From NCBI GenBank assembly GCA_026709365.1, contig JAPOTD010000136.1, positions 1 to 64,000 of the forward strand: 64,000 bases of DNA, in the 5' to 3' direction. This document shows, piece after piece, positions 25,701 to 35,255 of this stretch. The position numbers and the translations under genes are program-made. The stretch comes from Gammaproteobacteria bacterium (GTDB lineage: Bacteria; Pseudomonadota; Gammaproteobacteria; Pseudomonadales; Azotimanducaceae). Each line of letters starts with the position of its first letter. Positions within the stretch are counted from its first letter, which is position 1. The notes below the pieces were generated by a model. The model did not search any database, had not been told where the DNA came from, and saw only the letters and a list, made by a program, of their open reading frames with translations.

Positions 25701-27535
25701 TCAACGTCCGGGCGAGGCGATCTTCAGGCCGTGCATCCCTTGGGGCGCCAACGGAATGCCGTCGGCCTGACGCTTCGCCGCCGCGGCCGGCGCGCAGTCC
25801 GGGCAGGGGCAGGCGCTCCGCTCACGATAGTGCAGCGCCGCGGCAAGGCGGGCCTCGTTCGGGTCGCCGAAGCCGTGGTCGAAGTCATCGGTGACGGCGC
25901 AGCCTGGCAGCGCGGCACCGTCGGAACCCGGATCGTTGCTGGGAAAAAAGCCATCGGCGTAGTCGCCAAAGCCCTTGTCGTTGACGCCTCTGAACTGGAT
26001 CGTGAAGTAGGTGGTACCGCAGTTGTCGGTGGCATAGAAGCCGTAGGGCTTGCCGCAGGTGGCGTTGCCGATTTGCACCACTTCAACGTCGATGCCCCGC
26101 AGGCTGTTCATCACCGACTCGCTGGCCGAGCAGGTGCCGACTCCGGTCAGCATGAACACGCGCGGCAGGTTCAGGCTCGGCAGCGGCTCATTGGCCGGGC
26201 CGGAGAGGCCCAGGCTTGTGTCGTGGAAGAGCAGGGGTTCCAGCACGCGGCCGGTGACCGGATCGAACTGTTGGTGCTTGTCGTTGAATTCGATGGCCTC
26301 GAAGGTCCGGCCTTGGGCGGCTGAGGGGCCGGCGATCATGAAGCCGAGTTGGCTGGCGATGTCCAAGTAGCCGCCGCCGTTGTAGCGCAGGTCCAGAACC
26401 AGGTCCACGATCCCGGCCGCAGCCAGCTCCTCGACGGCGCCGATCAGCTCCCGTTCCGCGGTGGCGATGAAGTCGTTGAACAGCATGTAGCCCACCGGGC
26501 CTTGGTCGGTGCCGAGCACTTGGACGTGCTGCACCGGGTCGGCGGCGACCGCTGCGGCCTGCAGGGTCACCGTGCGCGGGGCGTCGGCCCCCAAGTCCTG
26601 AATCACGAACTCATGGCTCTCGCCCTCAGCGGCCGGAAACAGCCCGGCGTTCAGCGTGTCCACGTCCGCCTGGGTGCCGCCGTTGACCAGATCGGCGCCG
26701 TCGATTTCAAGGATCCGCGTCCCTCGGCCCATGCCCGCCCGGCTGGCGGGCGATGCCGGCTCCACGAAGGCGACCGCCGCTTCGCGCGGCGGGCGGCGGC
26801 TCAGCAGCACGATGCGCGCGCCGTAGCCCAGGGCAACCCCGGATTCGGAAAGCGCCTTCCACTGCGCTGTCGGGTAGGTGAAGTGGAAGCGGTCCTTGTC
26901 GTTGCCCGATGGCGTTTTTTCGAAGGTGCGGAGCAGGTCGAAGTAAGTGGGCGTTGCGTGCAGGGCCGGATCCCGGTCCGTGATTTCGTCGTACCACAGG
27001 TAGGTGTCGTTGCTCCAGGAGCGCAGCCAGTTGTTCTCGTCCACCGCCTCGCCCGGCAGGTCGGGAAACCCCTCGCCGCCGCTTGGCGCGCGCGGGTTGG
27101 CGCAGAGGTCCTTGAATTGCGAGGCGGGCTCGAAGCGGCCCGCGACCCAGCCGCCGGTGACGGTGACGTCGAAGCGCACCGGCAGGGATTCGGCGTTCGC
27201 CTCGCCGCTGGTGTCCCGAGCGGTCACGGTGATGGTGGCGGTGCCGGGCGCCACGCCGTTGACGGCCAGCACCGTGCCCTCAACCGTCACCGAGGCCACT
27301 GCGGAATCGCTGGAAGTGGCGGTGAGGCGGTGGCCGTCCTCGGGGTTGCCGTCCGTGACCTGCGCCTGAACGCTGAGCGTTTCGCCGGCGGCGAGCGTTT
27401 GGCTGCCGATGGCCCTGACCGAGGGCTGGAAGTTGACGTCGCCGCTCCCGCCGCCGCAGCCGACGATCAGCGCGGCGGCGGTCAACAGGCCCAATCTTGG
27501 GAGAAGCATGCAGAATCTCATGGCGTGCGATGGCC

Positions 27536-27539
<4 letters not shown>
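25701..27539 (-). CDS. S41-family C-terminal processing peptidase lipoprotein with Ig-like and PDZ domains
   Basis: 612 residues (an internal Met7 could be the real start). A lipoprotein signal ends LIVGC at residue 28. A bacterial Ig-like (BIG2-type) domain covers about 35-125 ([20 protein letters not shown], shown in part as [10 protein letters not shown]). A PDZ domain follows near 240-330 ([20 protein letters not shown]). The peptidase domain has [25 protein letters not shown] (nucleophile Ser near 471) and NATCGKPYG (Lys near 497), the S41 Ser-Lys dyad spacing. Several paired Cys in the C-terminal part suggest disulfides. It presumably trims periplasmic or outer-membrane proteins. It overlaps the end of asnS by four bases and is probably co-transcribed with it. 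Confidence 0.88.
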
Positions 27540-28909
<1,370 letters not shown>

Positions 28910-29032
28910 GGCATCGCTGCGAACGCTCGTCCGGATTGAATGACGGCCGCCCGCAACGCTTGGCGGGCTGCGGCCCAGGACGCAATGATACCGTCTTCGG
29001 GCGATGTGCTGCTGACCGGAATGCCGCAGTCT

Positions 29033-29210
29033 TGGCTCAGCTTGACTCAGGTCATCGTTGTGATTCGGTCAAGGGCGGGACGCCCTTATCTCGCTCCGGG
29101 GATTTCGCCTGAAGCGGGCGTATCGCCCTGGAGCGGAGGGCATCCTACACTCGCAGTGGCGCTCTTCAGCGAGCCGCCCGCTCAAGTCCGGCTAAAGTCA
29201 AACTGAGCCA
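29033..29210. repeat. Palindromic intergenic repeat element, copy A
   Basis: A 178-bp element in the 376-bp gap between asnS and the DUF3014 gene. The ends are a 15-base inverted repeat with one mismatch: TGGCTCAGCTTGACT (29033-29047) against AGTCAAACTGAGCCA (29196-29210). Inside is the palindrome AAGGGCGGGACGCCCTT (29071-29087) followed by CTCGCTCCGGGG, and a degraded opposite-facing copy near 29130-29152. The same left-end text recurs, reverse-complemented, at 32471 and 47376. No open frame is present. The rest of the gap holds the asnS leader. Confidence 0.7.
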
Positions 29211-29285
29211 CAGCCAATGCCGTGCCTGATTTGCCTCCGCCGACAAATTTCAGTAGCTTGCGCAGCAGGGCAACCGGCTTCGACC

Positions 29286-30146
29286 ATGAACAATCCCCGT
29301 GTTTTGGCGAGTCTCTGCATCGGCGCTGCGCTGGTGGCCGTGATTTTGCTGGCGATGGTCTTCTGGCCATCCGGCGAGCCGCCGGTGCTCGACCGCGAGC
29401 ATGAGCCCTTGCAGCCCTTGCCCGTCCCCGATGAGCCGCGCCGACCGCCCGCGCCGATGCCCGACGTGGGCGAGGCGGCGTCGGCTGTGGAGGCTGCGCC
29501 GCCAGTCGATGATGGCGTTGACGAGCCCTTGCCAGCCCCGGCGGTCGAAACCCCGGCTTTGCCGCCGCTTGACGATAGCGATGCCTTCGTGCGGGCGCAG
29601 ACCATCCCGGTTTGCCTGCCGTTGGCTTGGGCGGTGGCCGACAATTTGGTGCGCCGGGCGGCCGTCGTGATCGAGAACGCCAGCCACGGCGAGCTGCCGC
29701 CCAATCGGGGCGGACTGCTGCCGCCGTTGGGCCGGTTTCCGGTACGCCAGGAAGGCGAGCGCCTCGTCATGGATGAGTCCGGCTACCCGCGCTTCGACCC
29801 CTATCTGGATCAATTGGAGGCCATTGATCCGCTGCGTCTGGCCGGCTGCATTCGATGGCTGGATCCGCTGCTGGGCGAGGCTCTGGGCGAATTGGGCCAT
29901 TCCGACGGTCCGCCAGCGGCCATCGCCGCTGCCATGGATCGAATTTTGACCGTGCCGGAGCTCCCGGAAGGCGCTGCCATCGAACTGGTGCAGCCGAAGG
30001 TTCTTTACCAATACGCGGATCCCAGCCTTGAGTCCTTGGGCGGCTTGCAAAAGCAGGTGCTGCGCATGGGCCCGGAGAACGCCCGCCGACTCAAGGCCTA
30101 CGTGAACCGGCTGCGGCCCTTGCTGGCTAACCCGCGCCTCGACTAG
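29286..30146 (+). CDS. DUF3014 membrane-anchored protein
   Basis: 286 residues from ATG 29286. One N-terminal transmembrane segment (VLASLCIGAALVAVILLAMVFW) leads into a Pro-rich, low-complexity periplasmic linker (about 35-100). The DUF3014-like domain follows, with LDDSDAFVR, WAVADNLVRRAAVVIENASHGELPP and a C-terminal LQKQVLRMGPENARRLKAYV helix. The family is found in proteobacteria and has no known function. It begins just after repeat copy A and stands alone, convergent with the acyltransferase gene downstream. Confidence 0.78.
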   Translation: MNNPRVLASLCIGAALVAVILLAMVFWPSGEPPVLDREHEPLQPLPVPDEPRRPPAPMPDVGEAASAVEAAPPVDDGVDEPLPAPAVETPALPPLDDSDAFVRAQTIPVCLPLAWAVADNLVRRAAVVIENASHGELPPNRGGLLPPLGRFPVRQEGERLVMDESGYPRFDPYLDQLEAIDPLRLAGCIRWLDPLLGEALGELGHSDGPPAAIAAAMDRILTVPELPEGAAIELVQPKVLYQYADPSLESLGGLQKQVLRMGPENARRLKAYVNRLRPLLANPRLD

Positions 30147-30346
30147 ATTGCCGGTCGGTTCAGCAACCCGACCCTTCGACACGTCTGCCCAAGCACGCAG
30201 TTTGGAAGGACTTGAACACATCGTCGGGAGGCCCAGCACCGAACCAACTCGGAACCCCCAGCGCCGATTAGCAGCTCGAACCTGAACCTGTTCGTGGAGT
30301 GTGTGAGGTCAGGGACATTTCGGAATCCGACCTACGCGACGAGCGC

Positions 30347-30370
30347 GGAGTTTCGCGCCGGCGAAACTCC
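30347..30370. terminator. Hairpin between convergent genes
   Basis: A perfect 10-bp stem GGAGTTTCGC/GCGAAACTCC with a four-base loop GCCG lies between the DUF3014 gene and the convergent acyltransferase gene, 12 bp beyond the latter's stop. It lacks a T-run on either side, so it may be a bidirectional terminator or a transcript-stabilising hairpin. Confidence 0.45.
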
Positions 30371-30381
30371 ATCCGCGACCG

Positions 30382-31569
30382 CTAGGCCGCCCCGCTGCGA
30401 ATGGCGCTAAGGTCGATGCCCGCCCTGAAGGGGCTGCGCCGCTCGATCCAGTCGATGTCCTGGGAGACGTGGCTGCGCTCGGCGTCCAGGAAGCGGGCCA
30501 CTGCGTCGCGAAAGGCCGGCTCCCGAATCCAGTGGGCGCTGTAGGTGGCTTGGGGCAGGTAGCCGCGGACCACCTTGTGCGGACCTTGGGCGCCCGCCTC
30601 GACCCGAGCCAGCCCGTTGGCGATGGCGAAGTCGATGGCTTGGTAGTAGCAGGTCTCAAAGTGCAGGAAGCGGTGGTCCTCGATGCACCCCCAGTTGCGC
30701 CCGTACAGCGTGTCGTCGCCGATGAAGTTCAGCGCGCCGGCGATGTAGCGGCCGTTGCGTTTGCACATCACCAGCAGGGTGCGCTCCGCGAGGGTTTCGT
30801 TGATCAGGCTGAAGAAGCGCCGGGTCAGGTAGGGCGAGCCCCACTTGCGGGCGCCGGTGTCCATGTAGAACCGGTGGAAGGCGTCCCAGTGCGCCTCCGT
30901 CAGGTCGGCGCCCGTCACCCACTCGATGCTGATGCCGTCTGCCAAGGCCTCGCGCCGCTCGCGCCTTAGGTTCTTGCGCTTCTTGGAGGACAGGTCGGCC
31001 AAAAAGCCTTCAAAGCTCGCGTAGTCGGCGTTGTGCCAGTGAAATTGCTGATCCATGCGCCGCAGGTAGCCGTGTTGGCCGGCCGAGCGCCATTGGCGTT
31101 CGGGCAGGAAGGTGATGTGCAGCGACGAGACCTCGACTTGCTCGGCGAGCGCGGCGCAGGCGTCGAGCAGTTGCCCCTCGGTCTCCCGGTCCCGGTCGGC
31201 GCAGAGCAGGCGGCGTCCGGTGGCGGGCGTGAAGGGAATGCTGGACAGCAGCTTGGGATAGTAGCTGCCGCCGGCGCGGTGCAGCGCCTCGGCCCAAGCG
31301 TGGTCGAAGACGTACTCGCCTTGGGAGTGTCCCTTGAGATACAGGGGGACGCAGCCAACCACCCGCTCGCCTTCGCTCAATGCTAGGTGGAAGGGCTGCC
31401 AGCCGGTGCGGCCGGTGGCGCTGCCGCTGGCTTCAAGGGCGTGCAGAAACTCATGGGAGAGAAACGGGTTGAAAACCGTCCCCGTCGGATTGGCGCAGCC
31501 GTTCCAGGCGTCGGCATCAATGGCGTCGATGCCCCTCAGAACGCGTGCCCTGCGTTTGCTGGCGGTCAA
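30382..31569 (-). CDS. GNAT-like acyltransferase of the COG3146 / DUF482 family
   Basis: 395 residues from TTG 31569, preferred because AGGAGG stands four bases upstream; ATGs at 31608, 31617 and 31638 are possible but would overlap the divergent gene's leader. Family text is clear: FNPFLSHEFLHALEASGS, GWQPFHLALSEG, CVPLYLKGHSQGEYVFD and YYPKLLSSIPFTPATGRRLL (in parts), then FHRFYMDTGARKWGSPYLTR. This group resembles peptidyl- or aminoacyl-transferases of the FemX/GNAT superfamily, and its substrate is not established. It is divergent from the histidinol-phosphatase-like gene. Confidence 0.85.
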   Translation of the reverse strand: MTASKRRARVLRGIDAIDADAWNGCANPTGTVFNPFLSHEFLHALEASGSATGRTGWQPFHLALSEGERVVGCVPLYLKGHSQGEYVFDHAWAEALHRAGGSYYPKLLSSIPFTPATGRRLLCADRDRETEGQLLDACAALAEQVEVSSLHITFLPERQWRSAGQHGYLRRMDQQFHWHNADYASFEGFLADLSSKKRKNLRRERREALADGISIEWVTGADLTEAHWDAFHRFYMDTGARKWGSPYLTRRFFSLINETLAERTLLVMCKRNGRYIAGALNFIGDDTLYGRNWGCIEDHRFLHFETCYYQAIDFAIANGLARVEAGAQGPHKVVRGYLPQATYSAHWIREPAFRDAVARFLDAERSHVSQDIDWIERRSPFRAGIDLSAIRSGAA

Positions 31570-31636
31570 TTCGCCTCCTCGTTTGGAAGTTGGGCCATGT
31601 CCCTGCATGGAAGCCATGATCGTGGATAATGACTGC

Positions 31637-32470
31637 ATGGCTGGCGGTCTTCAACTCACTGCCCCGTATCCGGTCTCCGCCGCCGAGCGCGCGACGCTGC
31701 TCGCGTTTGCCCGCCGGGCGGCTGAGGATGCGGGCCAGCAGGCGTTGCGCTGGTTTCGAGGGCCAATGCAGGTGGACGACAAGGGCGGGGAGGGCGCCTT
31801 TGATCCGGTCACCGAGGCCGACCACGCCTGCGAGCGGGCGCTTCGGGCGGCCATCCGCGCGGCTTGGCCGGAGCACGGCCTGTACGGCGAGGAGTTCGGG
31901 CACCAGCCGGGCTGCGGCCTGACCTGGGTGATCGACCCAATCGACGGCACCCGGGGCTTCGCCGCCGGCCTGCTGCACTGGGGCCTGCTGCTGGCCTTGT
32001 TTGACGGCAGGCGGCCGATCATCGGGGTGCTGCGCCAACCGTTCGTGGACGAGACGTTCTGGGGCGACGGCGAACGGGCCGGATACGAGCGCACTGGGCG
32101 TCAAAGTCCGCTGGCGGTGCGGGTCTGCCCAAACCTTGGCTCGGCGACCTTGGCCACGACCAGCCCCGATCTCTTTTCCGCCAGGGCGGAAACCGCGGGG
32201 TTTGGCGCTTTGGCCGCCCAAGTCCGGATGACCCGCTACGGCGGCGACTGCTACCACTTCGCCATGCTGGCCATGGGGCATGTGGACCTCGCGGTGGAGA
32301 CTGGCCTTAGTCCCTACGACATCCAAGCCCTGATTCCGCTCATCGAAGGCGCCGGAGGCCAAGTGACCGCTTGGGACGGCGGCGACGCCGCCATGGGCGG
32401 CCAAGTGCTCGCCAGCGGCGATGCCGCCTTGCACGACCAAGCGCTGGAGCTTCTGAATTCAACCGCCTAG
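31637..32470 (+). CDS. Inositol-monophosphatase family phosphatase (histidinol-phosphatase HisN-like)
   Basis: 277 residues from ATG 31637. Li-sensitive metal phosphatase fold: FDPVTEADHACERALR, LYGEEFG (metal-binding Glu), WVIDPIDGTRGF (metal aspartates, DPIDGT) and a late YGGDCYHFAMLAMGHVDLAVE with the third aspartate. The DPIDGTRGF variant and the Y(A/G)GDCY context match HisN-type histidinol-phosphate phosphatases more than inositol phosphatases. It would catalyse the penultimate step of histidine biosynthesis, though no other his gene is in view. It is divergent from the COG3146 gene; the start regions overlap, so both promoters share a short segment. Confidence 0.8.
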   Translation: MAGGLQLTAPYPVSAAERATLLAFARRAAEDAGQQALRWFRGPMQVDDKGGEGAFDPVTEADHACERALRAAIRAAWPEHGLYGEEFGHQPGCGLTWVIDPIDGTRGFAAGLLHWGLLLALFDGRRPIIGVLRQPFVDETFWGDGERAGYERTGRQSPLAVRVCPNLGSATLATTSPDLFSARAETAGFGALAAQVRMTRYGGDCYHFAMLAMGHVDLAVETGLSPYDIQALIPLIEGAGGQVTAWDGGDAAMGGQVLASGDAALHDQALELLNSTA

Positions 32471-32516
32471 TTCGGTCGCGACCGAATCACGACGACGACG
32501 TGAGTCAAACTGAGCC
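32471..32516. repeat. Solo repeat end with a perfect 16-bp palindrome
   Basis: TTCGGTCGCGACCGAA (32471-32486) is a perfect palindrome directly after the hisN-like stop. It is followed by TCACGACGACGACGTGAG and TCAAACTGAGCCA, which match, in the same order, the reverse complement of the left end of repeat copy A. No central GAGGGC core is present, so this is a truncated or solo end, 59 bp before the LolA-like gene. Confidence 0.55.
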
Positions 32517-32574
32517 ACTACTCGCGGACATCGTGGAGCGCCGGTTTGAATGGGCCGTGTTAAGGTGCGGCGTC

Positions 32575-33390
32575 ATGCGGCTTTGGATGATGGCGATGAG
32601 GCGTCTGCTGGGCTTGTTCGTGGCGCAATTTCTGGTTGTGGGCGCTAGCGTGGCCCAGGCCGAAGCCGTCCCGTCCGCCGCCCCCGAGGCCGCGCCGGAT
32701 CCCTATGCCCTGATCGCCGCCGCCATCGACCTCAACCGGGGCTTGACCTCCCACGTCGAGATGGCCATGCGGGTCCATCGTCCCGAATGGGAGCGTCGCT
32801 CGGCTTTGGTGAGCTGGACCCGGGGCCGCACCGACGCCTTGATCCGCTTCACCGCGCCGCCCCGGGATGCCGGCAATGCGACCCTGCGCAATGGCGCGAA
32901 GATGTGGACCTTCACGCCCAAGCTCAACCGCGTGGTGCGCCTGCCCTTCAGCCTGATGTCCCAGAGTTGGGCCGGTTCGGACTTCTCCTACAGCGACCTG
33001 TCGCGCACCGATGATGTGCTCAACTACTACGACTTGGCGATCGTGGAGGTCACCGAGGATCGGGACGGGCGCGCCGTTTACCGCATTGATGCCCGTCCCC
33101 ACGACGATGCGCCGGTGGTTTGGGGCAAGGAGGAGTGGGTGCTGCGCGACGACTACATCGTTCTCTCCCAAACCTTCTACGACCAGGACATGATCGCTCT
33201 GAAGCAGCTCAAGACCTTGGAGATCAGGAACCTCGGCGGTCGCCAGCTGGCGGCGCGGATACGCATGTCGAGGCTCGATGAGGCGGAACACTACACCGAG
33301 ATGGAGTACTTGAAGGCGGAGTTCGACCTGACCCTCCCGGACAGCGTCTTCACCACCTTCAACCTGCAAAGCGGCGCCCGCGGTGGCTGA
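32575..33390 (+). CDS. LolA-like outer-membrane lipoprotein-sorting family protein
   Basis: 271 residues from ATG 32575 with AAGGTG upstream. A signal peptide (LLGLFVAQFLVVGASVAQA) sends it to the periplasm. The rest is beta-rich: RSALVSWTRGRTDALIRFTAP, GAKMWTFTPKLNRVVRLPFSLM, SDFSYSDLSR and DYIVLSQTFYDQD, the pattern of COG2834 sorting proteins that share the LolA/LolB half-barrel. It is the first gene of an operon with three FtsX-type permeases, a LolD-like ATPase and an outer-membrane barrel, and overlaps the first permease by eight bases. It probably shuttles a lipid or lipoprotein; the cargo is not evident. Confidence 0.82.
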   Translation: MRLWMMAMRRLLGLFVAQFLVVGASVAQAEAVPSAAPEAAPDPYALIAAAIDLNRGLTSHVEMAMRVHRPEWERRSALVSWTRGRTDALIRFTAPPRDAGNATLRNGAKMWTFTPKLNRVVRLPFSLMSQSWAGSDFSYSDLSRTDDVLNYYDLAIVEVTEDRDGRAVYRIDARPHDDAPVVWGKEEWVLRDDYIVLSQTFYDQDMIALKQLKTLEIRNLGGRQLAARIRMSRLDEAEHYTEMEYLKAEFDLTLPDSVFTTFNLQSGARGG

Positions 33391-34651
33391 AGCCGCTGTT
33401 GCCGGGCGCGAGCCGGCACCTTCCGCCCGCGGCTTGGTGGCCGCCATCGCGTGGCGCAATCTCTGGCGCAACCGCCGCCGCACTTGGCTGTCCGCCGGCG
33501 CGGTCGCCTTCGCGGTGGGCCTGACGGGCTTCGGCATGGCCATGCAGGCGGGCGTTTACAGTGCCCAGATCGAGTCCGCCACCGCCTTTTTCGCCGGCCA
33601 TGTGCAGTTGCAGCGGCAGGACTACATTGACCGCTCCCGCTTTGAGCATGCGATCGACGGCGTCACACCCCTGCTGCGGGATTTGGAGTCGCGGCCCGGC
33701 GTCGTCTCCGCCGCCGCCCGAGTGGAGGCCTTCGCGCTCGCTTCCGTGGGCGATCGCAGCTTCGGCGCCCAAGTGCTTGGCGTTGATCTTGAGCGGGAGC
33801 GGCGCACCGTGCGCTTCCTTGACCGCGTTGCTGAAGGACGCATGATCCAGCGATCCGGCGAGGTTGCCGTCGGTTCGGCCTTGGCGCGCAATCTCGGCGT
33901 CGGCGTCGGTGGCGAGGTGGTGGTGCTCGGCGCCGGCAGGGAGGGCGGCGTGGCGGCCATGGCGGCTGTCGTGACCGGCATCTTCAATACCGGCATGGCT
34001 GACTTCGACCGCAGCCTGATGGTAGCGCCCATAGCCGCCGTTCAGGAGGCCTTCGGCCTGGGCGATGAGGCCCACGCCTTGGTGGCGCGCATTGCTGACG
34101 TGGAGGATGCCCAGGAGATCGCCGCGGCCCTGAACGCCGACCTGCCGCCGGGGGTGGTGGCCCGCAGCTGGCAGGCGGCACTGCCGGAAGTCAGCCAAGC
34201 CATCGAGGTCGATGCCCTCGGCGGCGTTCTGGTTTACGCCATCATCATGCTGGTGGTGGCCTTCAGCGTGGTCAACGCGTTCATCATGACCGTCTTCGAG
34301 CGCACCCGGGAATTCGGCATGCTGCGCGCCATTGGCATGCGTCCGGGCGCCATCATGGGCATGCTGCAAATTGAGGCGTTCCTCATCTGGCTGCTCGGCG
34401 TCGGCTTGGCCTTCGCCGTGGCCAGCCCGGCGATCTACTGGTTGTCGGCGCACGGCTTCCATCTTGGCGAAGCGATGTCGGAGTTCGCCGATGGAACGCT
34501 GTTTTTGCCTGACCGCCTGCGCGCCAAGGTCGATGCCAAGGTTTTGCTGACCTCTCCCTTGATCATGCTGGCGGGCGTGCAGATTGCGGCGCTCATCCCC
34601 TCGCTGCGCATTCGGCGCCTGCGCGCGATCCTCGCTTTGCGAGCGGAATAG
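33383..34651 (+). CDS. FtsX/LolE-type ABC permease 1
   Basis: 422 residues, GTG start at 33383 inside the end of the LolA-like gene. One N-terminal membrane segment (LSAGAVAFAVGLTGFGMAM, after the basic WRNLWRNRRR), a periplasmic MacB-like domain of about 210 residues, then three membrane segments in the C-terminal part. The cytoplasmic coupling motif is FERTREFGMLRAIGMRPG. This is the topology of LolC/LolE and MacB permeases, which move lipoproteins or substrates out of the inner membrane by mechanotransmission. It is the first of three paralogous permeases in this operon and is separated from the second by about 600 bp of repeat-bearing DNA. Confidence 0.87.
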   Translation: MAEAAVAGREPAPSARGLVAAIAWRNLWRNRRRTWLSAGAVAFAVGLTGFGMAMQAGVYSAQIESATAFFAGHVQLQRQDYIDRSRFEHAIDGVTPLLRDLESRPGVVSAAARVEAFALASVGDRSFGAQVLGVDLERERRTVRFLDRVAEGRMIQRSGEVAVGSALARNLGVGVGGEVVVLGAGREGGVAAMAAVVTGIFNTGMADFDRSLMVAPIAAVQEAFGLGDEAHALVARIADVEDAQEIAAALNADLPPGVVARSWQAALPEVSQAIEVDALGGVLVYAIIMLVVAFSVVNAFIMTVFERTREFGMLRAIGMRPGAIMGMLQIEAFLIWLLGVGLAFAVASPAIYWLSAHGFHLGEAMSEFADGTLFLPDRLRAKVDAKVLLTSPLIMLAGVQIAALIPSLRIRRLRAILALRAE

Positions 34652-34660
34652 GCCGCTGGC

Positions 34661-34905
34661 GTCCTGTCCGGCTAATTCGTGTGATTGTTCGTGGCCCCCT
34701 CGCTCCTTGGCCGCGTTGCTCCGTGGAGCCCTCAGCCGGGGAGCGCGAGGGGCCTGCCCCTCGCATGAAGGAGCCCTCAGCCGGGGAGCGCGAGGGGCCT
34801 GCCCCTCGCGTGAATTGCCGTGGGGCTTGCCACACGGCGGCGTCGCGCCTTGCCAAGGGGCGAGGTGGCCTAGCGCCTAAAGCCCACGAATTAACCGGAC
34901 AGGAC
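34661..34905. repeat. MITE-like element with 21-bp terminal inverted repeats
   Basis: A 245-bp element bounded by inverted repeats 34661-34681 and 34885-34905 that match at 20 of 21 positions (left GTCCTGTCCGGCTAATTCGT plus one base). Inside are two 45-bp direct repeats (34726-34770 and 34771-34815), each holding the palindrome GCGAGGGGC-CT-GCCCCTCGC. No transposase is encoded. It lies 9 bp after the stop of permease 1, so its ends could form a very large hairpin in the operon transcript. Confidence 0.8.
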
Positions 34906-35024
34906 CAGTGAGACGATGCACCACGCCAACGAGTGAAAGCGCTGCCTTGGCGGCGCACGGGGTCGGGCGCACGGAGCCGGGCGTAAAGGCGGCTCATTTG
35001 GTAACCTTTTCCCGCGATTGGGAA

Positions 35025-35234
35025 ACATGCCTGTAAACATGCTTCAGCCGATACTTAAGAGGGTGTGCAAACCCGCTGCGTTGTCCCTGCGGATTTCCAA
35101 TCGAGGGCGGGACGCCCTCGCTCCGGGAATCCGCTGGGTTCGGGCAGCGGCCCACGGAGCGAGGGCATCCTGCCCTCGAAATGAACCGGGGACTGCGCCC
35201 AACTTCGTTGGCTGAAGCTGGTTTATGGGCATGC
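35025..35234. repeat. Palindromic intergenic repeat element, copy B
   Basis: A 210-bp element. Its ends 35025-35049 and 35210-35234 are inverted repeats matching at 20 of 25 positions, with GCTTCAGCC/GGCTGAAGC perfect. Inside are two opposed units: CGAGGGCGGGACGCCCTCG then CTCCGGGAAT (35102-35129), and ACGGAGCGAGGGCATCC then TGCCCTCG (35154-35178). The spacer CGGGAATCCGCTGGGTTCGG recurs with changes at 47343-47362. It ends 21 bp before permease 2. Confidence 0.75.
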
Positions 35235-35255
35235 AGGGAAACCCAAGGCTGAGCG

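Larger units (their letters stand above)
34652..35255. other. Repeat-filled gap between permeases 1 and 2
   Basis: This 604-bp space inside an otherwise tight operon contains no credible gene. It is largely taken up by two separate inverted-repeat-bounded elements (34661-34905 and 35025-35234). The second permease starts 21 bp after the last element ends, so its ribosome-binding region (AAGGCTGAG) is just outside it. Confidence 0.7.
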
